Shown here: positions 45,164 to 54,635 of the stretch, in pieces
Layout: each line of letters opens with the position of its first letter
How positions within the stretch are numbered: position 1 is the first letter of the stretch
Assembly: GCF_003591005.1 (NCBI RefSeq)
Contig: NZ_QYYD01000012.1
Span: forward strand, 1-64,000
Origin: Rhodopseudomonas palustris
Lineage (GTDB): Bacteria; Pseudomonadota; Alphaproteobacteria; Rhizobiales; Xanthobacteraceae
DNA length: 64,000 nt
Reading direction: 5' to 3'
The notes under the pieces: model-generated
The model's input: the letters and a program-made list of their open reading frames with translations, nothing else
What the model was told of the DNA's origin: nothing
The model's database searches: none
Position numbers and translations under genes: made by a program

Positions 45164-46540
45164 CTATCCAGGGGGAGCGAAATCACAACCGCCATCGGCC
45201 CCAAGCCCGGCAGATGCAGAAGGTTTCGGCGCACCGCGCGCTTTTGCAGCAACGGACGCTCGGCCGATGTCCATGCCGCCTGCCGAGTCACCGTCGACCG
45301 GGCCTGCGCCTTGGCTGCCGAGCCATTCTTTCAAGGCGACGAGAACAGGCGCATCCGGTAGATTTTCGATTGCTCGACGGGGCGAGATGCCGAGTGGATC
45401 CGCCTCGAGCGCGTCCCTGAAGAACAAGGCCGCGAGCAGATCGAGGCCGATTTTACTCAGGCAGACCCCCACCAGGTGGCGCCCCACTGCGGCTGCCGGG
45501 GGGCCGAGCATCGCCGCAACGGCAAAGGCCTCAGCCGCCTTCGGCCAACTCTTGCGACGACGGTGAAGCTGGCCGAGCTCCAACCAGGCCATGGAATCGC
45601 AAGGATCGAACTCGATGACTTGCAGCGCTCGGGTCAGTGCCAGATCGAGATCGCCGGCCCATGCGGCTTCCTTGGCGCGGCTTTGCATCAGCGCGTGCAG
45701 GTTCTCCTTGAACAACACCTGCTGGGCCGGCGTCACAGGCCGCATCCGGAACGCGTAGTCTTCAGCGAGGCCCATCGCCCGTGCGACGGCCGCGGCGTCG
45801 CCCGCCCGTTGAGGAAGAAAGCCCATCCCGCGGTAAAACCGGCTGATGTGAAGATTGGCCGAGAACTCGTCCATGTCGGCAACCGCCGGTCCAAGGCAGG
45901 CTTCGAACCGCGCTCCCCATCGGACGAGTTCAGACGTGTCTGCCCTCGTCTTTGCCTTGTGAACGAAGACCTTCGCGGTCGAATTGAACCGGGTACGGGG
46001 CTCAGCTCTCGAGTCACCCGCGATCCGCTCGAGTTTTGACAGGTCGGCGTCGTGGTAGTCGGAGATTTGTTTTGGAACGGCAGCAATGTAACGAGCCGAC
46101 GCGCACAGGAGGTCCAGCTCGAGCGCAACCGGGTCGGCACCCAGTCCGTGGTCCTCTCGTCCGTCGACCAGATCGATCAGTTGCGAATAAAAGCAGAGCG
46201 AATGAAGCAGAAAGGCCAGTCGCACGCGTTTTTCGGGCAGAAGTGCATTCCAGCCGTCGATGGCTCCGCACAGCTTGCCCCAACGCTCCGATCTGAGCCT
46301 GGCGGGCAGGTCGTGCGGACGGATCACTGGAGACCGCTGTCCAGTCGTTCTCGCCAGCTGGACGCGAAAGCCAGGTGCCAGAGCCCGCTGAGGCGTGAAC
46401 CTAGGCAGCTCCAGATCGTCGAAAGCGCGCCACCCGTGCTCGACGCATCTGGCGTGAAGCGGGCCGAACGGGGTCGGTTCGAGATCGAAATACGGATGCA
46501 GCAGCCAGGCGCTGAACAAACGCTCTCGATCCGATGTCAT
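45164..46540 (-). CDS. hypothetical protein with TPR-like C-terminus (458 aa)
   Basis: A 458-residue soluble protein that starts MTSDRERLFSAWLLHPYFD. The N-terminal 250 residues have no family I know; Trp-, Arg- and His-rich stretches such as CVEHGWRAFDDLELPRF occur. Residues about 270-390 are TPR-like helical hairpins (WAGDLDLALTRALQVIEFDP, SMAWLELGQLHRRRKSWPKA). The last 50 residues are low-complexity. ATG 46540 is chosen because it avoids overlap with the upstream gene; an earlier in-frame start at 46579 is possible. Third gene of a leftward set with the 139-residue protein and the cyclase-ATPase. Function unknown. Confidence 0.7.
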   Translation of the reverse strand: MTSDRERLFSAWLLHPYFDLEPTPFGPLHARCVEHGWRAFDDLELPRFTPQRALAPGFRVQLARTTGQRSPVIRPHDLPARLRSERWGKLCGAIDGWNALLPEKRVRLAFLLHSLCFYSQLIDLVDGREDHGLGADPVALELDLLCASARYIAAVPKQISDYHDADLSKLERIAGDSRAEPRTRFNSTAKVFVHKAKTRADTSELVRWGARFEACLGPAVADMDEFSANLHISRFYRGMGFLPQRAGDAAAVARAMGLAEDYAFRMRPVTPAQQVLFKENLHALMQSRAKEAAWAGDLDLALTRALQVIEFDPCDSMAWLELGQLHRRRKSWPKAAEAFAVAAMLGPPAAAVGRHLVGVCLSKIGLDLLAALFFRDALEADPLGISPRRAIENLPDAPVLVALKEWLGSQGAGPVDGDSAGGMDIGRASVAAKARGAPKPSASAGLGADGGCDFAPPG

Positions 46541-46545
46541 CTCGC

Positions 46546-46965
46546 CTATCCGAACATCGCATGCAAGCAACCATGGCAATCGCCGGTTTGGTACTCACCC
46601 TGCTCTTTCATCTTGCTGATCCAGTCCGCATGCTCTTTGCCGAGGCGCTCGAAGTGTCGAGCACATTGCGGATCTGACGACCGCAGAATGTAGATCGCGG
46701 GCGCCAGTTCGCCCCACATGTAGGAGACTGGAGCAAGCGCAAAATACTCGCTCGCGTCGCCGGCGCCCTGCAATAGCACCGCGATAGTCTCCCAGGTGCC
46801 GATCAGCAGCAGAATGGCACCGAGCGCCTCGGACGCTTCGCTGTCGGTTGCCGCAGCTGCCGAAGATTTCCCTCCGGCCTTGAGCCGTCTCCGGAGTGCC
46901 TCGGCAGACTGATAGGCGGGACTTGTTCGCATGCCATGCAGCGTAGCGAGAAGCCGACTGTCCAT
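46546..46965 (-). CDS. hypothetical protein (139 aa), DUF4760-like in appearance
   Basis: A 139-residue mostly helical protein with one hydrophobic stretch (ALGAILLLIGTWETIAVLLQ, about residues 47-66) that is weak for a membrane helix. YFALAPVSYMWGELAPAIYI follows, a pattern seen in DUF4760-like proteins. The C-terminus has three cysteines (DPQC, DCHGC). It lies 70 bases after the cyclase-ATPase stop and six bases before the TPR-type gene, so the three are probably co-transcribed. Function unknown. Confidence 0.6.
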   Translation of the reverse strand: MDSRLLATLHGMRTSPAYQSAEALRRRLKAGGKSSAAAATDSEASEALGAILLLIGTWETIAVLLQGAGDASEYFALAPVSYMWGELAPAIYILRSSDPQCARHFERLGKEHADWISKMKEQGEYQTGDCHGCLHAMFG

Positions 46966-47035
46966 CGCGTATCCCTCCCTCGAAGGTGTCTCGTTGAACG
47001 TCCTTCTGGTAGGTGTGCGACCATCCGGCCGAGGT

Positions 47036-50000
47036 TCAACCGTCGCGACCCAACAACCGCATCTTCAAGGTATCGGCGGTTTGCGCAGCCGATCGCCGTT
47101 CTGCTGCCGCCTCGTCCCGGCGTCCGACCCGATCGTGAACATCGGCCAGCGCAAGACGACATTGGACCCGCAGGGCGCGCATCTCCAATCGCTCGGCCAG
47201 CCGGATCGCATCCTGCAGATGGATCGCCGCCTCGTCCGGGCGTCCCCTGGCAAGATCGGCCAACCCCACCACACGCAGACCGTGAGCCTCATTGGCCTGC
47301 TCGCCGTGGCGTCTCGCCAAATCGACGGCTCTCGTCGCCGCGGTCGCGCCGGCAGCGTGACGTCCCGCCAATAGGTATAATTCGCCCGCATAGGCGAGAC
47401 GCAGGGCGTGCCGCGCGACAAAGCCATTCGCCTCGGCAACCTCAATGCTCCGCTCCAGCATCGCCGTCCCTTTTGTCAGATCGCGGCCGAGCCCCAGCGC
47501 GTAGCCCAGATGCAGCGCGACGAAGGCAAAGCCCACCGGGCTGTCGGCGAAAGCGCCGACCGCGAGTGCGCTCTCGAATGCCCCAATAGCACGGTCGAAA
47601 AATCCCTGGCGCAAAGCCACGACACCGAGCCCGAGATGGGCATAGCCACAGCTGAACGGATGCGCCGCCGCCTCAGCTATGCCGAGGGCACGCGACGCAC
47701 TGTCGGACGCCTCATCGAAGCATCCGAGCTCGGCCTGCGCCCACCCGATAAACGAGCACGCGAACGACGCCGGGAGAACGAACATGCCAAACCGTTGCGC
47801 GGCACGTTCTCCGGCCAACTGCGCGACGTTCCATCCAAAGCACTCGATCGCACGCCTGTAGTCGCCGCGCGTGTGGTGCGCGAGCCCCAATGGCAGGTTG
47901 GTCACAATCTGCAGCGCCAGATCGTCAGCGCGCCGAGCCACGTCAAGGGCGCGCTCGCCTGCGGCAATGGACTGTCCATAATTGCCAAGCATCCAGAACT
48001 GCTCGGTCAGATAGGACTGAACCCAGCCAATTCGATGCTCGTCGCCAAGTCGCTCCGACAGCACTTCGGCCTCGCGAAGGTAGGTTGCGATTCGCTGGCG
48101 GTCGCCGAGCGGCTGAAGCGCATTGCGTATGTCGAAGCGGATATCGATTTCGGTCTCGAGCCTCGTTCTGCTTTCCGGCATCTGCGACGCCGCCGCCAGC
48201 GCCCGCTCGAATAGTGCCACGGCTTCCCGGTAGGCTTCCCGATCCGCCGCTTTCGTGCCGGCCCGCCTGAGCAGGTCGACCGCCTGGGACCACATTTGTC
48301 CGTGAAACGCATGGTCGGCCAGACGCTCGACTTTTCCGTCGAGGCGGTCGGCGTAAAGCGCCTGCATGATCACCAAAAGTTCGGCGTGGATCTCGCGGCG
48401 CCGGTCCAATCGCATCTCTTCGTACGCGACGTCGTGGGTGAGCGCGTGTTTGAAGGCAAACTCGGCACCCGTGGCGGCACCTGCCGGAAACAGGAACTCA
48501 GCCGTCTCCAACACGCGCAGCAGGCGGCGCAGCTCCTTTCCGGGCAAGCCCGAGATTGCTTGCAACAAGACAATCGGAACGTTCTGGCCGATGACCGCGG
48601 CCTGCTGCAATAGCAGCTTCGCATCGGGACTAAGCTCATCGATGCGCGCAGCGAGAACCGCTTGCACGGTGGGCGGCACGTCGGTGTAGTCGACCGCTCG
48701 GCCGAGCCGGTAGCGACCTTGAGGACCCTGAAGCGCGCCCGTTTCCACGAGGGATCTCACGATCTCCTCCGAAAACAAAGGATTGCCTCCTGAACGTTCG
48801 AGCAACGAGGCCTTAAGGGCAGCAATACTCGGGTCGGTGCCAAGCAAAGCATCGAGGAGTGCCTGCAAAGGTTCAGTCACGAGCGGCCGGAGCCGCAATC
48901 TTTGATGATCGTCGGCCAATTCCCGATCGTCGCGAAAATCCGGGCGATGGCTGACGACGATCAGGATCCGCGAGCTCGAGAATCGATCGGTGACCTCGTG
49001 GAGCAGGTCGAGTGTCAGAGAATCGGTCCAGTGCAAATCCTCAAACACCGCAACGACCGGCTGCCGTTCGCTTTCGAGGCGAAGGAGCTCGACGCACGCC
49101 TCGTAGGTACATCGACGACGTTGAAGCGGCTCGATTGACCGGAACGAATGCCGACGGTCAAGCACATCAAGAAGGTCGAGCAGTGCCGCCTCCGCATGTG
49201 TTGATGTCAGCCCGAGCCCTGCAATTCTGGCGGCGACCTTGTCTCGAACCGTCTTTTTCCGGTCACCGGAGCCGATTCTGAAGTAGCAATTGCGCAGCAT
49301 CTCGATCAGCGGAAAGTACGGCGTCGCGCGCCCATAAGAAGTGGCGTTCGCTTCGAGAAGCAGGCAGTCCGACAGTTCTGGGGCGTGGATGAATTCGTGG
49401 ACGAGGCGCGATTTTCCAATTCCAGGCTCGCCAACAACGGCACGGAGTTGACCGCTGCCGCTCTTGGCGTGCTTCAGCGCATCCTTCAGGTCCTCCATCT
49501 CGCGCTCGCGGCCAACGAACCGCGTCAACCCTCGGCCGATCGCGGCTTGCAGCCGGGTCCGGCCGGTTGTTTTGCTGACGATCTCAAATACCTCGATGGT
49601 TTGCCCGAGGCCTCTGACCGATCTCCAGCCAAGCGGCTTGGTTTCGATGTATCCTTCAGCCAGTCTGATGGTATCTATTGTAGCAAGTACACTTCCCGGC
49701 CGCGCCATCTGCTCCATGCGCGACGCGATATGAACGGTCTGGCCGACGAGGCCAATATCCGAATAGGCACCCAGCTGTTTCGGGACGACGATCTGCCCGG
49801 AATTTATCCCGATCCGGATTGAGAGACCCCGCCTTCCGCTTGATCTCGTCGACCTCGCGTATTTGCGGATCATTGCCTGCATTTCGAGGGCGGCGTGGCT
49901 GGCACGCATCGCGTGGTCTTCCTGCGCCACGGGTGCCCCGAACAGCGCCATGATTCCATCGCCCATTACACTGGCAACGAACCCATTATAGCTTCTCACC

Positions 50001-50353
50001 GCGGCCGTCATCAGTTCGACAATGGGATCCAGGATTCGCTGAGCATCTTCTGGATCGCGATTGGCGATCAATCCCATTGACCCTTTGATATCGGCGAACA
50101 AGACGGTGATCCACTTGCGCTCACCGCCGAGCAAGGAATTGTCCTTGATATCGGCCAAGGCGACCGCTTCGCCGTCTTGTCCTGAGTGCGAGCCGAGCGC
50201 CGCATGCGGCCCATTCTGGCGCCGAACCGGCGCTCCGCAAGCTGAGCAAAATTGGGCTCTGACTGTCAGCGACTTTCCACACGCCGCACAGGATCGTTGC
50301 GCTCCCCGCGGGACGGCCAGTTCGACATTCCGCCGCCGGGACTCGCGCTTCAT
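47036..50353 (-). CDS. zinc-ribbon / class III cyclase / AAA ATPase / TPR signalling protein
   Basis: A 1105-residue multidomain cytoplasmic protein. The N-terminus has a double CxxC zinc ribbon (CAACGKSL, CSACGAPV). A class III nucleotidyl cyclase domain follows (TVLFADIKGSMGLI, VASVMGDGIMALFGAPVAQED). From about residue 290 there is a P-loop ATPase with Walker A GEPGIGKS, in the style of LuxR/MalT-type STAND proteins, and the last 450 residues are helical TPR-like repeats. Such proteins are frequent in Bradyrhizobiaceae and are thought to make cAMP under control of the ATPase-TPR sensor. ATG 50353 follows GAGGCGAC. First gene of the leftward three-gene set. Confidence 0.88.
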   Translation of the reverse strand: MKRESRRRNVELAVPRGAQRSCAACGKSLTVRAQFCSACGAPVRRQNGPHAALGSHSGQDGEAVALADIKDNSLLGGERKWITVLFADIKGSMGLIANRDPEDAQRILDPIVELMTAAVRSYNGFVASVMGDGIMALFGAPVAQEDHAMRASHAALEMQAMIRKYARSTRSSGRRGLSIRIGINSGQIVVPKQLGAYSDIGLVGQTVHIASRMEQMARPGSVLATIDTIRLAEGYIETKPLGWRSVRGLGQTIEVFEIVSKTTGRTRLQAAIGRGLTRFVGREREMEDLKDALKHAKSGSGQLRAVVGEPGIGKSRLVHEFIHAPELSDCLLLEANATSYGRATPYFPLIEMLRNCYFRIGSGDRKKTVRDKVAARIAGLGLTSTHAEAALLDLLDVLDRRHSFRSIEPLQRRRCTYEACVELLRLESERQPVVAVFEDLHWTDSLTLDLLHEVTDRFSSSRILIVVSHRPDFRDDRELADDHQRLRLRPLVTEPLQALLDALLGTDPSIAALKASLLERSGGNPLFSEEIVRSLVETGALQGPQGRYRLGRAVDYTDVPPTVQAVLAARIDELSPDAKLLLQQAAVIGQNVPIVLLQAISGLPGKELRRLLRVLETAEFLFPAGAATGAEFAFKHALTHDVAYEEMRLDRRREIHAELLVIMQALYADRLDGKVERLADHAFHGQMWSQAVDLLRRAGTKAADREAYREAVALFERALAAASQMPESRTRLETEIDIRFDIRNALQPLGDRQRIATYLREAEVLSERLGDEHRIGWVQSYLTEQFWMLGNYGQSIAAGERALDVARRADDLALQIVTNLPLGLAHHTRGDYRRAIECFGWNVAQLAGERAAQRFGMFVLPASFACSFIGWAQAELGCFDEASDSASRALGIAEAAAHPFSCGYAHLGLGVVALRQGFFDRAIGAFESALAVGAFADSPVGFAFVALHLGYALGLGRDLTKGTAMLERSIEVAEANGFVARHALRLAYAGELYLLAGRHAAGATAATRAVDLARRHGEQANEAHGLRVVGLADLARGRPDEAAIHLQDAIRLAERLEMRALRVQCRLALADVHDRVGRRDEAAAERRSAAQTADTLKMRLLGRDG

Positions 50354-50738
50354 GTTGTCGCCTCAGAAGACTCGCGAAGAGGAAACGAACAACTGGACAG
50401 TAGTCCAAGACAATAGCACCCGGTACAACAAGCTCGCTCACCATACATGAACAAGCATGCTCGAGACGAAGCCGCTATGCCGGTCGAATGACACGATCGG
50501 ACGTCGATCCTGCCGAGACATTGGCAAGCATGGAGCTCTTCAGGGGATCACCCGCAGACACTGCTGCGCGAGGCGCGTCTGCTAACGATGGTTACATCGC
50601 CCCACTCCGCCATTATTTTGTTCGAGCAGCATGGCAACAAAGGGGCGGGTGACGGGGATAGCGGTAGGCTCTTGATTGCCAGGAGACGTCCGTTCGGAAA
50701 GGCCGCCAGAACAGTTGAGCGGCGTTTAAGGTGCTGAT
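50354..50738. other. 385-base intergenic stretch
   Basis: It separates the divergent-to-tandem leftward cyclase-ATPase gene from the PepSY gene. No gene, RNA or terminator with a clear T run was recognised. It should hold the promoter of the cyclase-ATPase set near its left end, but no consensus boxes stand out. Confidence 0.45.
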
Positions 50739-52052
50739 CTATCGGGCCCGCTCCGTCCTCGCGGACAGCGGCAGCGGCACGCCGCGGGGCTGCCCGTCTA
50801 TCGCGCTACGCCGCGCCGCAAGCCGCGCGCGGCGTTTGCGGGCCCAGATCACCACACCGGTGACCGACAGCGCCGCGACCACGAGGCCCATCGCCGAGAT
50901 CAGGATGCGGCCCGGCAGGCCGAGGATGCGGCCGGAATGCAGCGGCAGCTGCATCTGCACGAACACGTCCGCCGCGGTGCCGACCCAGGGCAGCCGTTCG
51001 CCGAGCGGGCGGCCATCCTCGCTGTCGTAATACAGTTGCGCCGGCCCGACGCCGGCCGCGCCATGCTCCTCGCCGGGCTTGAAGAACTGAGCGGCGAACA
51101 CGCCGTGCGCCGGGCCGTAGAACAGCGAGCCAAGCGGCTCGGTGAAGCCGCGCGCCTTGGCGTCGGCGCTGGCGCGCTCGGCGATCTGCTCGAAGCTCAT
51201 CTTCGGCTCGATCGGGTCGTCGAGGCTGCGGTACGGCCGCTGCTCGTAGGGCGTCGGCGTGTAGTTCGACACCGTCTTCATCAGCGGCGAGAACACCTCG
51301 AAGTACAGGTTGAGCGAGAACGCCGTGAAGGCGACCACGAACAGCACCGCCCAGGTCCACAGGCTGAAGGCACGGTGGATATCGAAATTGATCCGGTAGG
51401 CGCTGCCCGAGGTCTTGATCTTCCAGGCCGGCGCCCAGCGCGCCCAGAACCCCTTGCCGAGCTGCCGCTTCACCGCCGGCGCCTGCCCGGCGCGCAGCAG
51501 CTTGCGGGCCGGCAGCGTCAGATAGAAGCCGACGAAGCAATCGATGGTCCAGATGATGGCGATGATGCCGAGCAGCCGCGCACCCCACCGATCGCTGCCC
51601 CAGAACTCCGGGACGTGCATGGTGTAGTGCAGCTTGTACAGAAACGAGACGAAGTTCTCGCTGGTGACCGGCCACACCGCTCCCCAGTAGCGCCGGCCGA
51701 GCTCGGTGCCCGTGTTCGGATCGAGGAAGATCTGGTTGTAATCGAGCGCGTAGCGCTTGCCAGTTGCCGGATCGATCCGCGGCTGCACAAAGAACGCCAG
51801 CGAATGGCCCGGCTCCGGCGTCATCGGGAAGAAGATCACGCGCGCGCGGGGATCGCGCTGTTCGATCTGTTTGGCGAGATCGGTCGACGGGATTGCCGGC
51901 CCGGAGCTCGCCACGTCGAACAGCTTGGCATTCAGCGTTTCGTCGAGCTCGTGATCCCACGAGATCACCGCGCCGGTGACGCCCGAAAAGAACAGGAAGG
52001 CTGCCGTGAGCAGCCCGGCCCAGCGATGCAGCCTCCCGAACGCCGCCCTCAT
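50739..52052 (-). CDS. PepSY-associated transmembrane protein (PiuB/iron-reductase-like)
   Basis: A 437-residue inner-membrane protein with four main helices: near 14-34, about 165-185, about 220-250 and about 390-410. The first helix region RLHRWAGLLTAAFLFFSGVTGA and LHYTMHVPEFWG with WTIDCFVGFYLTLP mark the PepSY_TM family. Conserved His residues in helices suggest haem or metal binding. Relatives are iron-regulated and often sit by siderophore receptors, suggesting a role in ferric-siderophore reduction. No such receptor is in view. The ATG at 52052 is taken as start. Confidence 0.88.
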   Translation of the reverse strand: MRAAFGRLHRWAGLLTAAFLFFSGVTGAVISWDHELDETLNAKLFDVASSGPAIPSTDLAKQIEQRDPRARVIFFPMTPEPGHSLAFFVQPRIDPATGKRYALDYNQIFLDPNTGTELGRRYWGAVWPVTSENFVSFLYKLHYTMHVPEFWGSDRWGARLLGIIAIIWTIDCFVGFYLTLPARKLLRAGQAPAVKRQLGKGFWARWAPAWKIKTSGSAYRINFDIHRAFSLWTWAVLFVVAFTAFSLNLYFEVFSPLMKTVSNYTPTPYEQRPYRSLDDPIEPKMSFEQIAERASADAKARGFTEPLGSLFYGPAHGVFAAQFFKPGEEHGAAGVGPAQLYYDSEDGRPLGERLPWVGTAADVFVQMQLPLHSGRILGLPGRILISAMGLVVAALSVTGVVIWARKRRARLAARRSAIDGQPRGVPLPLSARTERAR

Positions 52053-52300
52053 GCTGCGCTTCCCACAGCGGACCGCGCCTTGTGGGCGGGGGTGATCGAC
52101 AGAAGGGCAGACTTTGTCATGGCACGCCGTCGCTGGTCAGACTTGATCCGACCGCTCTACCGCGTTGGAGCCGAGAGTACAGGCTCGCGCTCCTGGAATC
52201 GTTTCAAACTGATCAATTGCGGCCGCCATGCAGCGCTTTAACGAGAACGCGGGCAGCGATGCGACATCGTGCCTCGGCCTTCACGACACTCCCCAAACGA

Positions 52301-52489
52301 TCACGCCGACCAGCGATCCTCTTCCTCGCGCTGGGCCTGCTCGTTCAGCCGTTGGGCGATCTCCTCGGCGAGCTTCTTGCTCTTCGCCTCGGCGATCTTT
52401 TCGCCGTCCTGGGTCTTGAGCTCGGTGCTCTCGGCGTGAACCGGAAAATCATCCGGTTCGAGGTCGGCTCCTTTGATGTCGTCGGGCAT
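52301..52489 (-). CDS. small acidic hypothetical protein (62 aa)
   Basis: A 62-residue charged, soluble protein that starts MPDDIKGADLEPDDFPVH and ends QREEEDRWSA. GGCGGAGGACG precedes the ATG at 52489, a strong ribosome site that fixes the start. Related short acidic proteins are common conserved hypotheticals in Bradyrhizobium. Helical C-terminus with AKSKKLAEEIAQRL. Function unknown. It is divergent from the IclR gene. Confidence 0.75.
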   Translation of the reverse strand: MPDDIKGADLEPDDFPVHAESTELKTQDGEKIAEAKSKKLAEEIAQRLNEQAQREEEDRWSA

Positions 52490-52609
52490 CGTTCGTCCTC
52501 CGCCTGCTTTGATTGACGGAACAACGCTCGTCGCGGCCGATGGTGCCATCGTTCCTGGTCCATGACAGCGTCCGCATGTTGGACGTCTTGAACGATGAAA
52601 CTATAATAA

Positions 52610-52638
52610 TTGGACAACTCTGCGATCGGCTCCATAAT
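52610..52638 (+). promoter_or_regulatory. candidate promoter of the IclR gene
   Basis: TTGGAC (52610-52615), a 17-base spacer and CATAAT (52633-52638). A start of transcription about seven bases on would fall at or next to the ATG at 52645, so the message could be leaderless, or the true start could be ATG 52684. Confidence 0.4.
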
Positions 52639-52644
52639 GGGTGC

Positions 52645-53523
52645 ATGATCGAAGACGTTCCGTCCCGTCCACTCGCCCCGCCGATGCTCTCCGCCGCCGC
52701 CGTGCTGGCGGACAGCGCCGGGGACGCAGCGTTCGCCACGACGCTCGCCAAGGGGCTGATTGTGCTCGAGGCGTTCGATGCGGCGGCGCCGCTGCTCGGC
52801 AACATGCAGATCTCGGTGCGCACCGGCATTCCGCGCCCGACAGTGGCGCGGCTGACCCACACCCTCGCCGAGCTGGGCTACCTGCGTTACGACGCCGCGA
52901 TCTCGAAATACGGCCTCGGCACCCGCGCGCTACGAATCGTCCGGCCGCTTCTGGCCGACATGCCGTTCCGCCAGCTCGCTCGGCCGCTGATGCAGGACCT
53001 CGCGGTCAGCGTTCGCGGCACAGTGTCGATCGGCCTCCTCGACGGGCCGTCGATCATCTATGTCGAGACCGCGCGCTCCGGCGATGTCGGCCCGCATAGT
53101 CCGGATATCGGCCTGCCGATCCCGGTGGTGCGTACCGCGATGGGCCGCGCTGCCGCGGCGTTGCTGCCGGAACGCGAAGCCACCGCCCTGGCGACACGGC
53201 TCGCCGCCGCCGACCCGGCGATGTGGGAGAGCTATGCCGAGCTGTATCGCTCCGGCCTGCAGCAATGCGCCGAGCGCGGCTTCTGCACCTGTTTCGGCGA
53301 CTACATGCCGGCGATCCACGCGGTCGCAGCGCCGCTGTTCCGCGCCAGATCGCTGCAGCGCACCTTCGCGATCAATTGCGGCATCCCTGAATTCCGGCTG
53401 CAACCCGGCCAGCTCGAAGCCGAGATCGGCCCGCGGCTGCGCGCGCTCGCCGCCAGCATCCGCGCGCTGGTCGGCGAGGCCGAGCCGGTGATCCCCGCAC
53501 GAACCGATGAACCCGCCGGCTGA
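52645..53523 (+). CDS. IclR-family transcriptional regulator
   Basis: A 292-residue regulator. The N-terminal winged helix is at about residues 30-95 (TLAKGLIVLEAFDAAAPLLG, SVRTGIPRPTVARLTHTLAELGYL). The effector domain follows, with SVRGTVSIGLLDGPSIIYVE, LPIPVVRTAMGRAAAALLP and the Gly/Cys-rich RGFCTCFGDYMPAIHAVAAP. It probably controls the two solute receptor genes that follow on the same strand. ATG 52645 is chosen where the frame becomes protein-like; 52684 is an alternative and the frame is open upstream to 52513. Confidence 0.9.
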   Translation: MIEDVPSRPLAPPMLSAAAVLADSAGDAAFATTLAKGLIVLEAFDAAAPLLGNMQISVRTGIPRPTVARLTHTLAELGYLRYDAAISKYGLGTRALRIVRPLLADMPFRQLARPLMQDLAVSVRGTVSIGLLDGPSIIYVETARSGDVGPHSPDIGLPIPVVRTAMGRAAAALLPEREATALATRLAAADPAMWESYAELYRSGLQQCAERGFCTCFGDYMPAIHAVAAPLFRARSLQRTFAINCGIPEFRLQPGQLEAEIGPRLRALAASIRALVGEAEPVIPARTDEPAG

Positions 53524-53599
53524 ACCCTGCGGCGACGACAACACCACGCCTTCAGGTCCGCCAGCCCAACGAGCGGACCGGAGCAACAAGGAGGACGAC

Positions 53600-54577
53600 A
53601 TGCCCCTGACCCGACGCACGCTGCTGGCCTCGGCGGCCGCGCTGGCCTCTGCGCCCACTTGGCCGGCATTCGCCGAGGTCGAATGGCCGACGCGGCTGGT
53701 GCGGATGATATCGCCGTATGGCGCCGGCGGCGCCAACGACATCTCGCTGCGAATCTTCAACGAGTTCTTCGAGCGCGAGCTGAAGCAGCAGTTCATCGTC
53801 GAGAACAAGCCCGGCGCCGGCACCCGCATCGCAAACGAGATGGTGGCCAAGGCCGCGCCCGACGGCTCCACCTTTCTTTACGTGGCTGCGCCCTACGCGA
53901 CCGCGGAAGCGCTGTTCGGCAAGCTGAACTACGACCGCAAGGAGCTGACGCCGGTCGCGATGGCGGTGACGGCGCCGATCTTCCTGATCATCAACGCCAA
54001 GTCCGAGTACAAGACGCTGCCGGAGCTGATCGCCTACGGCAAGGCCAAGAAGGACGGCCTGACCTTCGCCTCGCCGGGCCCGGGCTCGCAGCCGCATCTC
54101 GCCGCCGAGCTGCTGTTCAGGACCGCCGGCGTCAAGGGCCTCAACATTCCGTTCCGCGGCGACTCCGCCTCCTACACCGAACTGCTCGCCGGCCGGGTCG
54201 ACGCCACCTTCACGGCGATCAGTTCGGCGTTGCCGCACATCCAGGCCGGAAACTTCCGCGTACTCGGCGTCGCCTCCGCCCAGCGCAGCACGATCTATCC
54301 GGACGCGCCGACGCTGGTCGAGCTGGGCTTTCCGCAGATCGTCGCCGCCGGCTGGTACGGCTTCATGGCGCCCGCCGCGACGCCGGCGCCGATCGTCGCC
54401 AGGCTGCAGGACACCGTACTGCGTGCCCTGCAGGACCCCACCGTCAAGCAGAAGCTGCTCGACCAGGGCCTCGAGGCCAGCGGGCGCCCCGGCGCCGAGT
54501 TCGCCACGTTCATCGACGAAGAAACCAGCAAATGGAGCAAGGTCATCGAGGAGGCCGGCCTCAAGGGACAGCAATAG
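53600..54577 (+). CDS. Bug/TctC-family tripartite tricarboxylate receptor
   Basis: A 325-residue periplasmic receptor of the Bug (TctC) family. A twin-arginine-like signal peptide is present (MPLTRRTLLASAAALASAP), cleaved near AFAE. The mature start WPTRLVRMISPYGAGGANDI and the later PNFASPGPGSQPHLAAELLF-like region (TFASPGPGSQPHLAAELL) are typical. ATG 53600 follows AAGGAGGAC. No TctA or TctB membrane genes are next to it, as is usual for orphan Bug receptors. It lies 76 bases after the IclR gene. Confidence 0.9.
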   Translation: MPLTRRTLLASAAALASAPTWPAFAEVEWPTRLVRMISPYGAGGANDISLRIFNEFFERELKQQFIVENKPGAGTRIANEMVAKAAPDGSTFLYVAAPYATAEALFGKLNYDRKELTPVAMAVTAPIFLIINAKSEYKTLPELIAYGKAKKDGLTFASPGPGSQPHLAAELLFRTAGVKGLNIPFRGDSASYTELLAGRVDATFTAISSALPHIQAGNFRVLGVASAQRSTIYPDAPTLVELGFPQIVAAGWYGFMAPAATPAPIVARLQDTVLRALQDPTVKQKLLDQGLEASGRPGAEFATFIDEETSKWSKVIEEAGLKGQQ

Positions 54578-54635
54578 CCGCCCGGCCCGTGCGGACGCGA
54601 CGCGACGACAACGACAACCCACAACGAGGAACGTC

